Of a stretch of DNA of 50,720 nt, positions 43,266 through 50,720 are shown piece after piece. The translations under genes and the position numbers were made by a program. The DNA is from Myxococcales bacterium SG8_38 (GTDB lineage: Bacteria > Myxococcota_A > Polyangia > Polyangiales > Houyiibacteriaceae). Each line of letters starts with the position of its first letter. The stretch's first letter is position 1. The notes under the pieces are model-generated. The model saw only the letters and a list, made by a program, of their open reading frames with translations. It was not told the origin of the DNA and searched no databases. The stretch lies in NCBI GenBank assembly GCA_001303415.1, contig LJTN01000036.1, forward strand, positions 1 to 50,720. The letters run 5' to 3'.

Positions 43266-44566
43266 GGGGTGGTTCGTAGCACGCGCTCGGTGGATTCACG
43301 CACGATCTCGAGCAGCCGTCCGAGGTCGGCATCCTCGATGTTGAGCGGAGGCACCAGGTAGACGGTGTTCCCGAGCGGGCGCAGATGCGCCCCCAGGTCG
43401 AGCGCCACGTCGGAAATTCTCCAGCCGAGCGAGCCCATGTAGCCCGGCGCGCCGACGTCGAAGGCCGCACACATGCCGAGCGCGCGCGGCGCGGTGACGC
43501 CGGCCACCTCCGTCATTGCCGCGATCGCGGTCGCCAGCTTTCGGGCCTTTTCCTTTGCCGCCTCGAGCACCTGGTCGTCTCGGTAAATGGCCAGAACCTC
43601 GCGCGCGACCGCGGCGCCCAAGGGATTCGCGAAGAAGGTGTGCCCATGCATCAGCGCCCGGCGCTTGTCGCCGCGAAATCCATCGTAGATGCGATCGGTG
43701 GCGAGCGTCGCCGCAAACGGAAGCATGCCGCCGGACAACCCCTTCGCGGTACAGAGGAGGTCGGGTGCAATTCTCGCATGCTCGCTTGCCCACATGGGCC
43801 CCGTCCTCCCGAAGCCCGTGAACACCTCGTCGGCGATCAAGAACGTATCGACCCGCTTCGTCTCCTCACGCACCCGGGCCAAGAGCTCCGGAGGGTACAT
43901 CCGCATTCCGGCGGCCCCCTGAACCACGGGCTCGACGATGACGCCGGCCAGCTCGTTTGCGCTTTTTCGAATCATCTCCAGCAGACGCTCGAACACCGGC
44001 TCCCAGCGGTTCTCGATCGGGTCCGGAGGGCGCTCGACCTCGAACAGGAGGGGGCGGAACACGCGATTGAACTCGTCGACCTGACCGACGCTCATCGCGC
44101 CCAAGGTGTCGCCGTGATAGGCGCCTGGCAGCGACAGGAAGCGCTTGCGGCGCGGTCGTCCGTTTTGCTGCCAGTACTGAAAGGCGATCTTCAGCGCGAC
44201 CTCGACGGAGGTCGAGCCGTTGTCGCTGAAGAAGACGCGGCGAAGACCGTCCGGCGCGACGTCGACGAGCTCCGCTGCCAAACGGCAGGCCGGCTCATGA
44301 GTGGCTGCCGCGAACGTGCAATGCATGAGGTGCTCGGCTTGACGTGCGATGGCCTCGCGCAGCCGGGGATGACCGTGGCCGAGGTTGTTGCACCACCACG
44401 ACCCGCTAGCATCGAGCACCCGGCGCCCTTCGGGCGTGATCAGCCACGGTCCGTGCGCGCGTTCGACCACGAGCAAGCGGCGGTTTTCATGGTCTTCGCT
44501 CGACGTGTAGGGACGCCAAACGTGTGCGCGATCCAGCGCGATCAGCTCGTCTTCGGCCGTCACCAT
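43262..44566 (-). CDS. bioA: Adenosylmethionine-8-amino-7-oxononanoate aminotransferase
   Basis: 434 residues from the ATG at 44566 (GTG at 44581 adds five). A PLP-dependent class III aminotransferase of biotin synthesis, using SAM as amino donor to make 7,8-diaminononanoate. The HVWRPYT motif near the N-terminus is typical of BioA; PLP-binding D246 (IADEVFTGFGRTG) and Schiff-base K275 (TAKGLSGG) are present. No other bio gene is adjacent. It lies between ftsK (72 nt or more upstream) and lnt (overlapping). Confidence 0.95.
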   Translation of the reverse strand: MVTAEDELIALDRAHVWRPYTSSEDHENRRLLVVERAHGPWLITPEGRRVLDASGSWWCNNLGHGHPRLREAIARQAEHLMHCTFAAATHEPACRLAAELVDVAPDGLRRVFFSDNGSTSVEVALKIAFQYWQQNGRPRRKRFLSLPGAYHGDTLGAMSVGQVDEFNRVFRPLLFEVERPPDPIENRWEPVFERLLEMIRKSANELAGVIVEPVVQGAAGMRMYPPELLARVREETKRVDTFLIADEVFTGFGRTGPMWASEHARIAPDLLCTAKGLSGGMLPFAATLATDRIYDGFRGDKRRALMHGHTFFANPLGAAVAREVLAIYRDDQVLEAAKEKARKLATAIAAMTEVAGVTAPRALGMCAAFDVGAPGYMGSLGWRISDVALDLGAHLRPLGNTVYLVPPLNIEDADLGRLLEIVRESTERVLRTTP

Positions 44567-44653
44567 CGAACTGTGCTGCACCCGCGCCTCGCTCGCAAAA
44601 CGCGCACGATCGCCGGTTGCATCGGCTCCACCGGGCGCGAAGCGGCGCTTTTT

Positions 44654-47038
44654 CTACATCGGGCCGACCAAGACCTCGCGCCGGCCGCCGGCTTTCGAGC
44701 TCGGCGGTCCCACCACGCCTTCTTGCTCCATGCGCTCGACGAGCTTGGCAGCCTTGTTGTAGCCGACGCTGAGCTGACGTTGGACATGACTGATCGAGCA
44801 GTAGCCGGCGTTTGCCACCACGGCCACCGCCTGGTCGTAGAGCGGGTCGTCGCTTTCGGCGCCCATGGCGTCGTCATCACGCGGCTTGAGAATCTCCTCG
44901 CGGTATTCGGGGTCGCCCTGCTCGCGCAGGTAGTCGCAGACCGCTCTCACTTCGTCCTCGCTCACGAAAGCCGCGTGCACGCGTTGCAGATCGCTCGAGC
45001 CTGGCGGGATCATCAGCATGTCTCCCATGCCGAGGAGGTGCTCGGCGCCCGAGCGTCCGAGAATCGTCATGGAGTCCTGCCGCTGCGATACCTTGAACGC
45101 GACCCGCGCGGGGAAGTTCGCTTTGATCATCCCCGTGATCACGTCGACGCTCGGCCGCTGCGTCGCCAAAATCACGTGAATGCCCGCGGCGCGCGCTTTT
45201 TGGGCCAACCGGGCGATGCACGCCTCGACGTCTTTGGCGGCGACCATCATCAGGTCCGCGAACTCGTCGACGACGACCACCACGTAGGGAAGCTTCTCCG
45301 GCGTGAAGCTTTCCGCGTCGGCTGTCTCACCGTCGACCGGATCGAGCAGGATCTCCTGGCCGTTCTCGTCCTGCGCGCTGACCTTGCCCTTTCGCTTGGG
45401 CATGAACTTGTCGAGCGACATGTCGCCCCGAAGCACCCGATCCACGCGCCGGTTGTAGGTATCGATGTTGCGCGTGCCGGCGTCCGCAAAAAGCTGGTAG
45501 CGGCGCTCCATTTCATCGACCGCCCAACGGAGGGCGAGCGCGGCCTTCTTCATGTCGGTGACCACCGGGAGGAGCATGTGTGGGATTCCGTCGAATACCT
45601 GGAGCTCGACCACTTTTGGGTCGATCATGAGCATTCGGACCTCTTCCGGGGTCTTCTTGGCGAGAATCGAGGTGAGCATCACGTTGAGCGCGACGCTCTT
45701 GCCGGAGCCGGTTGCGCCCGCGACGAGCAGATGAGGCATCCGCGCGAGGTCAGCGTAGACAGGTTGGCCCGCGATGTCCTTGCCGAGCGCAATGGGCAGC
45801 GCGCCCGCATGCTTCTCCCATCGCCGATCTTCGAGGATCTCGCGCAGGTGAACCGTCTGGCGAGTGTCGTTGGGCAGCTCGAACCCGACGCGTGCCTTAC
45901 CGGCAATCGGTGCGACGATGCGAACCTTTTGTGCGGCCAATGCCATGGCGAGGTCATCGGCCAGCCCTGCGATTTTCGACACTTTGGTGCCGCTTTGGGG
46001 CTCGAACTCGTACATCGTGACCACGGGCCCCGGATGGATCTCGTCTACCCGGCCGCGAACGCCATACGCCGCGAGCTTTTCGGTCAGCAGCTCGGCATTC
46101 TCCCGCAGCGCGTCCGCATCGACGTGGATGACCGATGCATCCGGCTCTTCCAATAGATCCGTGGACGGCAGATGAAAGTCTCGGTGGCCGCGCTTGAGGC
46201 GCGTCGAGATGTCGAGGGGCTTCTGCTTCGTCTCCTTCGGCGCAACGATGGTGGGGCCCTGCTGAGCAGAAGGCGCTTTGGTCTTTCGCGAGGCTAGAGA
46301 CCCGAAGGCGCGTGCGATTGCGTTCGGTTCCTCTTCTTCATCGAGGTCGTCCCAGTCTTCGTCCTCTCCTTCATCCTCGTCGTCGAGGCTCACTCCCATG
46401 ATGCGAGGCTGACTCGCGCGGATCTCCTCCCGATGGATCTCCCGCGCTTCGGCCCACGCCTCGCGAAGCGCCGCCACCAGGCCACGCCCCTTCGCCCACA
46501 CGGCATGCGCCAGGCACGTGAAGGCCTGCACCACCTCCTCGAGCGTCCAGGGCGTGCGCAAGATCACCGCGGTCCCCACGATCGCGAATCCGATGATCAC
46601 CGTTCCATAGAAGCCCAGCAGGGAGCGAAGGACCTCGCCGAGCAGCTCCCCGACCGCACCCCCGGGAGAGGCTCCCCAAGCGGCCTGGGGCTCGAGCAAC
46701 AAGTGGGCAAGCGCCGCGCCGATGACGACGAGCACCAGCGTCGAAGCAATGGTCGCCAAGCCGAGCAGCGCGGAGCGGCGCCGAAAGAGCCGGAAGGTCA
46801 GCAGCGCCCCCTCGAGCGGCACGAACCACGCGACCCACCCAAAAGCCTTCATCACCGCCTTGGCCAGGCGATGGCCGACCGGTCCCACCAAATTGGCGCC
46901 GCCATTGCGGGCGTCGTATGAGACGAGGGCAAGGGTCAGCAGCACGGTCGCGGTCAGGGTCAGGATCGCAAGCACGTCCTGCCGCCGACCCTCCGGCGCC
47001 GCCAGGTCGCCCGAAGAGGTGGTTTCATGTGCGCCCAA
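44654..47038 (-). CDS. ftsK: DNA translocase FtsK
   Basis: 794 residues; septum-anchored ATPase that pumps chromosome ends during division. Four N-terminal membrane helices (about 22-160) are followed by an acidic linker (219-237, almost all Asp/Glu), a short basic stretch, the RecA-like motor with Walker A GATGSGKS (441-448) and Walker B VVVVDEFADLMM, and the C-terminal gamma winged helix (SISHVQRQLSVGYNKAAKLVERMEQEGVV) that reads KOPS sequences. The motor holds an insert (PKRKGKVSAQDENGQEI...) that varies in the family. It heads the ftsK-bioA-lnt unit. Confidence 0.97.
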   Translation of the reverse strand: MGAHETTSSGDLAAPEGRRQDVLAILTLTATVLLTLALVSYDARNGGANLVGPVGHRLAKAVMKAFGWVAWFVPLEGALLTFRLFRRRSALLGLATIASTLVLVVIGAALAHLLLEPQAAWGASPGGAVGELLGEVLRSLLGFYGTVIIGFAIVGTAVILRTPWTLEEVVQAFTCLAHAVWAKGRGLVAALREAWAEAREIHREEIRASQPRIMGVSLDDEDEGEDEDWDDLDEEEEPNAIARAFGSLASRKTKAPSAQQGPTIVAPKETKQKPLDISTRLKRGHRDFHLPSTDLLEEPDASVIHVDADALRENAELLTEKLAAYGVRGRVDEIHPGPVVTMYEFEPQSGTKVSKIAGLADDLAMALAAQKVRIVAPIAGKARVGFELPNDTRQTVHLREILEDRRWEKHAGALPIALGKDIAGQPVYADLARMPHLLVAGATGSGKSVALNVMLTSILAKKTPEEVRMLMIDPKVVELQVFDGIPHMLLPVVTDMKKAALALRWAVDEMERRYQLFADAGTRNIDTYNRRVDRVLRGDMSLDKFMPKRKGKVSAQDENGQEILLDPVDGETADAESFTPEKLPYVVVVVDEFADLMMVAAKDVEACIARLAQKARAAGIHVILATQRPSVDVITGMIKANFPARVAFKVSQRQDSMTILGRSGAEHLLGMGDMLMIPPGSSDLQRVHAAFVSEDEVRAVCDYLREQGDPEYREEILKPRDDDAMGAESDDPLYDQAVAVVANAGYCSISHVQRQLSVGYNKAAKLVERMEQEGVVGPPSSKAGGRREVLVGPM

Positions 47039-47114
47039 GTAAGCGGCCTCCTACACAGCGGAGGCTATGCGGCGAGCGCGCCGTTGGTCAAGAAACCACG
47101 GCTTTGGGGCGTTC

Positions 47115-47142
47115 TTGATCGAGCCGCGGAATCCTCTATTAT
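47115..47142 (+). promoter_or_regulatory. Candidate sigma-70 promoter of the HEAT-like lipoprotein gene
   Basis: TTGATC (47115-47120) and TATTAT (47137-47142) with a 16-nt spacer. Transcription would start near 47149, about 37 nt before the ATG at 47186. It lies between divergent ftsK and this gene. Confidence 0.42.
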
Positions 47143-47185
47143 CTTGGCGGGTTGCAGACCCAAGGGGGATGGCTCGGCGAGTCGG

Positions 47186-48745
47186 ATGGGTTGGACGACG
47201 AAGATCATGGTCCTTTGCTCGGCCGTCGTGATGTGGACGGCCGCGTGCAAGGTCGACAGCGACGACGTCCAGGAGTGGAAGGGGACCGTCAAGGGACCCG
47301 CCCGGCTCACCGCCGTCATCCGCAGCGATCGCTATAGCCCCGAGCTGCGAACCGAAGCCGCCATGGCGATGGTCGAGATGGATCGCAGCGACGTCGACGG
47401 CGTGACCCTTCTCAGAAAGTCGCTCGACGATTTGCAGACCGAGGATCCGCGAGCTGGTCAAGCGATCGTGACCGGAATGATTCCGCGTCTGAAGGCATTG
47501 CTCGCGACGGAGCCGGAGCCCGAGAGCGGCGGCCTGGACCCGGTGCAGGTGCGCGCGAAGGATGCCGCGTACATGGTGATTCCGTATGCCCGCACGGAGG
47601 ACAGAGATCCTTTGGTGCGTTCGGTCGTCGGTTGGTACTCGGTCGACTTCGAAGGTCGGAGCCTCGCCGGCGACTACAGCGCCGAGCAGGTGACTCGTGC
47701 TTTGGGCGCCGAGGCGGCGGAGATGCTGGTCGACACGCTCGACGAGAAAATGACGCCGCAGGCGATGATCAAGATCGCCGAGATCATCGCAGAGGACGGC
47801 AACGAGGCCACCAAGAAAAGAGCTGCCGATCGTCTGATCGAGATCGAGAGACGGATGGAGAAACCGGCGTTCGTCTCCTGGCTCGGCGAGCAGATTCGTG
47901 CCTCGGTGAAGGCATCGGGCGAGGAGCTCGACCCGCAGCGGATCGACGCCCTCGCGCTCTACAATCGGGAGAACTACGTGAACCAGGGGGCGCTCGCGGC
48001 GATGCACCATCTCGGCGGCCAGGAAGCCGTCGCAACGCGCTTGCTGCGCATTGCGGACACCAAGCCCGGGCCGAACGATCCAGAGGCGTGGGTCGAACGG
48101 CTGAGCACGCGGCGGGCCACGGCGCTCAAGGCGCTCGAAGGGCACGTGGGCCGCGTGCATCTAAATCGTCTCTTGGCAATCGCCCTCGATCCGAGCAACC
48201 CGATCGAAGTGCGAGACTATGCATTCGACCGCGTGGGCGACATCCAGAGCGCCGATGCAATCCCCCGGCTCTGGCCGCTTGTGGAGCGCGTGGGCTGTGG
48301 CGGCGGCACGTGCGCAGCTGCGCAAAAGCTCGACAAGCGTCTTCGCTGGCGTGCGGGAGAGCTGGTGCTCTCCTTGAGCGGCCCTTCCATGATCAGCCCA
48401 TTTTCACAACGATTACCAGCGGTTCCGGGAATCGAGTACGAGCCCGAGGAGCTCGAGGGATACGCCACGCGGATGAGCCAGATGACGCCTCCTCCCACAT
48501 CGGCGGTGCTCGGTCTGCTCGATTCGCAACAGTGGTGGAATCGTGTGGTCGCATTGCGCTATCTTGAGCGCAGGGGTGGGGAGGCCGATATCCCCGCGAT
48601 GAAGCGACTCGTGTCGGATGAGACCCAGGTATCAGGGCAGGGATGGTCGGAGCTGAACCCACCAGTAAAGACGGTGGGCCAAGTCGCACAAGCCGCGATC
48701 GAGGCGCTTCGGACGCGGGAGCAGAGTGAACAGAGAGGTGAGTAG
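47186..48745 (+). CDS. Lipoprotein with HEAT-like helical repeats
   Basis: 519 residues from the ATG at 47186. The signal MVLCSAVVMWTAAC has a lipobox (C21). The mature protein consists of repeating pairs of helices with alternating Leu/Ala and Asp/Arg, as in HEAT or armadillo repeats (for example AMAMVEMDRSDVDGVTLLRKSL, VVALRYLERRGGEADIPAMKRLV), likely a protein-binding scaffold in the periplasm. A CGGGTC segment is a possible disulfide. Eight nt separate it from the FHA gene downstream, so they are probably co-transcribed. Confidence 0.8.
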   Translation: MGWTTKIMVLCSAVVMWTAACKVDSDDVQEWKGTVKGPARLTAVIRSDRYSPELRTEAAMAMVEMDRSDVDGVTLLRKSLDDLQTEDPRAGQAIVTGMIPRLKALLATEPEPESGGLDPVQVRAKDAAYMVIPYARTEDRDPLVRSVVGWYSVDFEGRSLAGDYSAEQVTRALGAEAAEMLVDTLDEKMTPQAMIKIAEIIAEDGNEATKKRAADRLIEIERRMEKPAFVSWLGEQIRASVKASGEELDPQRIDALALYNRENYVNQGALAAMHHLGGQEAVATRLLRIADTKPGPNDPEAWVERLSTRRATALKALEGHVGRVHLNRLLAIALDPSNPIEVRDYAFDRVGDIQSADAIPRLWPLVERVGCGGGTCAAAQKLDKRLRWRAGELVLSLSGPSMISPFSQRLPAVPGIEYEPEELEGYATRMSQMTPPPTSAVLGLLDSQQWWNRVVALRYLERRGGEADIPAMKRLVSDETQVSGQGWSELNPPVKTVGQVAQAAIEALRTREQSEQRGE

Positions 48746-48753
48746 TCGACGAG

Positions 48754-49380
48754 ATGGGTGATCAGGGCGACAGAAAAACGGTGCGGGCCTTTCAGTGCCG
48801 CGACTATCTCTTCGAGATCTACGACCGCATGAGCTCCGAGCTCGGCTGCTCGGTGGACTATCTGATCAACGAGGCGATGCGGGAGTATGCGCGGTCCCGC
48901 GAGCAGACCGTTGCCGCCATCGAGGCGCAGCACGTGGCAAGCTCTGCTGCAGCGAGTGCTTCTCGCGGAGCGCCAGCCCACGTCGAGTCGAGGCCCGCGC
49001 CACTGCTCACCCCGATGCCCTCCCGAAGGCCGACGGCGCAGCCGCGGGTCACCGCGCCGCCGCCGCTTCCCGGACACCGGCCCTCCGAGAGTGCATCGCG
49101 CCGCGTCTTGATGCTTCACTTCAATGGGGAAATCGTGCCGATCGACAAGGACGAGTTCATCATCGGACGAGGAGCGCGGACCGCGGACCTGGCCATTCGT
49201 GATGGGAACATTTCGCGACGGCACGCCGCGGTCGTGTTTCACGATGGCGCATACTTCATGAAGGATCTGGGCAGCACGAATGGAATCGAATTTGCGGGTC
49301 AACGCGTCGAATCCAAGCGCATCGAAGAAGGCGACGTCTATCGCATCTGCGACTACGAGCTCCACTTCAGCTATCAGTAA
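48754..49380 (+). CDS. CopG-like N-terminal region fused to an FHA domain
   Basis: 208 residues. Residues 8-47 (strand, two helices: KTVRAFQCRDYLFEIYDRMS, then SVDYLINEAMREYAR) resemble ribbon-helix-helix DNA-binding proteins. A Pro/Ala/Ser-rich linker (60-115) leads to an FHA domain (118-208) with GR at 138-139, SRRHA at 154-158 and GSTNG at 173-177, all phosphothreonine-binding positions. It may connect Ser/Thr kinase signalling to DNA binding. The RHH assignment is by pattern only; the FHA assignment is firm. Its 3' end overlaps the proposed start of the next gene. Confidence 0.85.
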   Translation: MGDQGDRKTVRAFQCRDYLFEIYDRMSSELGCSVDYLINEAMREYARSREQTVAAIEAQHVASSAAASASRGAPAHVESRPAPLLTPMPSRRPTAQPRVTAPPPLPGHRPSESASRRVLMLHFNGEIVPIDKDEFIIGRGARTADLAIRDGNISRRHAAVVFHDGAYFMKDLGSTNGIEFAGQRVESKRIEEGDVYRICDYELHFSYQ

Positions 49381-49816
49381 GCAAGGCGCGGCACGGGCGC
49401 TTTGCGGGGCCTTGCTCGGCTTGGCGCTCGCGTGGGGCGCTCCCGATGGCTCCACGCGGGCCGAGGATACGCAAGAGCAGGTCACGATGGCTGCTCTCGA
49501 GATCCGGTTGGACGAGCTCTTGGCGCGCGACGACGCGAAGCACGCGCAGGGCGCGCTCGATCAGGCGCGCAAAGCCCTGCGCGTGGCTTCGGACTCCGCC
49601 GAGGATTCCGCCGCGGCTTCGCGGGCGCGCGACATCGCCCGCGCCGCGTTGGTGTTGGCCGGCCGGCAGCTCGATCGCCACCAGGCGCAGTCCGAGCTCT
49701 TTGCCGCGCGACGGCGCTTGGACGCGACGCGTGCGCGCGCCGAGGCGCAAAGAAGGGCCCTCGAGGCGTTGCTCAGAGAGAGGGCTTCGCTTGCCCGGGC
49801 GAGAGAGCAACCATGA
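49280..49816 (+). CDS. Exported coiled-coil protein, start uncertain
   Basis: Up to 178 residues. The stretch ALCGALLGLALAWGAPDGSTRAED looks like a signal peptide, followed by about 110 residues of Arg/Ala/Glu-rich coiled coil (QEQVTMAALEIRLDELLARDD..., ARRRLDATRARAEAQRRALEALL). The only upstream ATG (49280) would overlap the FHA gene by 101 nt and place 35 residues before the signal; TTG codons near 49413 or another non-ATG start are more likely. It is ATGA-coupled to the OmpA-like gene, suggesting a joint role in the envelope. Confidence 0.6.
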   Translation: MESNLRVNASNPSASKKATSIASATTSSTSAISKQGAARALCGALLGLALAWGAPDGSTRAEDTQEQVTMAALEIRLDELLARDDAKHAQGALDQARKALRVASDSAEDSAAASRARDIARAALVLAGRQLDRHQAQSELFAARRRLDATRARAEAQRRALEALLRERASLARAREQP

Positions 49817-50720
49817 CGTGGCGCCTCTTGGCGTTTGCAAGTGTGCTCGCGCTCGGCTGCGGAGCGCGACAGAGCGCCAGGACATCGGAGTCGATCTTCA
49901 CCTCGCCAGCGGCCGAGGTCGCACAGGAGCTCGCGCCCGATTTGTACGAAGAGGCGAAGGTCGCCGCCGCGCGGGCCGAAGAGGCGCAGCGCCGCAAGGA
50001 CGAGAAGGCCACGGAGGACTCCCGCACCGAGTCCCGTCTATGGTTCGCGGCTGCGGTTGCAGAAGCCGAGCGAATCCAGCTCGATCGCCTTCGCGACGAG
50101 ATCGAACGAGAGGAGGAGCGCTGGGCCAAGCAGCTCGCGCGCGACCAGGAAGCCTCTGCAGTCGTGGCTGAGGACATCTCGCGATACCAGGCCCAGGCCG
50201 TGGCGCTTCGCGAAGCCGAGCGCGTGTCGGGAATCGCACGCGGAGCCCCCGCGGATGCGGCCGCCATCGATGCCATCGTCACCCGGGCGCGTCTCAACTT
50301 GGCGCTTGCCGAGGCCCTCGGCGCCACCGAAGCCGAGGTCGGGCCTCTCAGGTCGCGTGTGGACGCAATGGCAGAGCGAGGAACCGGGTCTGCGCAAGGC
50401 GCCGAAGGCTTGCTCCGCGATACCGAGGCGCTGATCGGAGCCATGCGTGCCGAGTGGCCTGCGCCGCGTCCGGGCGCTTCGATCGCGCTGGTGGAGACCG
50501 CGACGGCCTCCGGGTTCGCCGCGGACCGAGCGGCCACGGGCGTAGTCGTGCGTTCCGGGCGCTTCTTCGGCCCCGACGGGAAAGTCTCCGCGGCTACGTT
50601 GAAGCGGTTTCGCACCGTGGCGGCCGCGTTTCCCCACGGCCCAATCGGTTGCCAGGTCGCGGTGCCGAACGACGCAAGCCGGGTTTGGGCGCGCCGCGTG
50701 GCAGAGCTGGCCACGGAGCT
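49813..50720 (+). CDS. OmpA-like lipoprotein with coiled coil, 3' end beyond the window
   Basis: At least 302 residues, still open at the window end. Lipobox LALGC puts the lipid Cys at 16 of MTWRLLAFASVLALGC. Residues about 40-130 are a charged coiled coil (DLYEEAKVAAARAEEAQRRK...), resembling DUF4398-type spacers. The last 80 residues (TGVVVRSGRFFGPDGKVSAATLKRFRTVAAAFPHGPI...) have the layout of an OmpA peptidoglycan-binding domain, but the usual GHTD is replaced by AVPND, so it is divergent. It starts at ATG 49813, overlapping the previous stop by ATGA. Probably links outer membrane and cell wall. Confidence 0.75.
   Translation, partial: MTWRLLAFASVLALGCGARQSARTSESIFTSPAAEVAQELAPDLYEEAKVAAARAEEAQRRKDEKATEDSRTESRLWFAAAVAEAERIQLDRLRDEIEREEERWAKQLARDQEASAVVAEDISRYQAQAVALREAERVSGIARGAPADAAAIDAIVTRARLNLALAEALGATEAEVGPLRSRVDAMAERGTGSAQGAEGLLRDTEALIGAMRAEWPAPRPGASIALVETATASGFAADRAATGVVVRSGRFFGPDGKVSAATLKRFRTVAAAFPHGPIGCQVAVPNDASRVWARRVAELATE

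Noticed and set aside
43385-46156. 923-residue plus-strand open frame across bioA and ftsK
   Set aside because: Spans two well-supported minus-strand genes, His/Arg/Asp-rich with no recognisable domain; typical antisense shadow.
1-50720. CRISPR array or insertion sequence
   Set aside because: No regularly spaced short direct repeats, Cas genes, or transposase frames were seen in any part of the window.

Overview
The window is GC-rich chromosomal DNA, densely packed with genes and with a strong G/C preference at third codon positions. It contains many sigma-54 (NtrC-type) activators, hybrid histidine kinases, FHA and c-di-GMP proteins, several Cys-rich or repeat-containing lipoproteins with no recognised family, and a B12-dependent ribonucleotide reductase. 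Together these suggest a myxobacterium-like member of the Myxococcota (the former Deltaproteobacteria). This is an inference from gene content; no 16S rRNA gene is present.

Layout. 1-0.5 kb: the end of a GTP cyclohydrolase II gene, then a 364-nt foldback repeat (copy A). 0.9-13.2 kb: a signalling block. A minus-strand operon encodes REC-GGDEF-EAL, an NtrX-like activator, a phospholipid acyltransferase and an SDR protein. It is followed by two related hybrid kinases, a second NtrC-type activator, a phasin/AlgP-like helical protein and a membrane GAF-GGDEF cyclase. 13.35 kb: an elongator tRNA-Met(CAT) with its own promoter. 13.5-16 kb: an exported protein, a gamma-carbonic-anhydrase-like protein and a stand-alone 5'-3' exonuclease. 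16-20 kb: nrdJ behind a promoter carrying two NrdR-like boxes 32 bp apart and a long leader, then repeat copy B. 20.3-25.1 kb: dapF and a tightly coupled trio (DUF3604 lipoprotein, parvulin-like isomerase, HupE/UreJ membrane protein).

25-29.6 kb (minus strand): yebC-ruvC-ruvA-ruvB plus an unknown protein. 29.7-36.9 kb: a Cys-rich lipoprotein, a GT2 glycosyltransferase, gltX, an active/inactive pair of M16 peptidases and a PilZ-pseudoreceiver protein. 37-39.4 kb: a CBS-pair protein and an FHA-GAF-sigma54 activator. 39.4-47 kb: two lipoproteins facing a minus-strand ftsK-bioA-lnt operon. 47-50.7 kb: a HEAT-like lipoprotein, a CopG-like/FHA fusion, and two envelope coiled-coil proteins, the last one (OmpA-like) cut by the window end.

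The most unusual items are the two copies of a nested palindromic element (529-892 and 19946-20239), the DUF3604/PPIase/HupE trio, the tandem NrdR boxes with the long nrdJ leader, the CopG-like/FHA fusion, and the repeated overlap of convergent genes, twice through a shared CTAG double stop. I saw no transposase, integrase, phage gene or CRISPR array.
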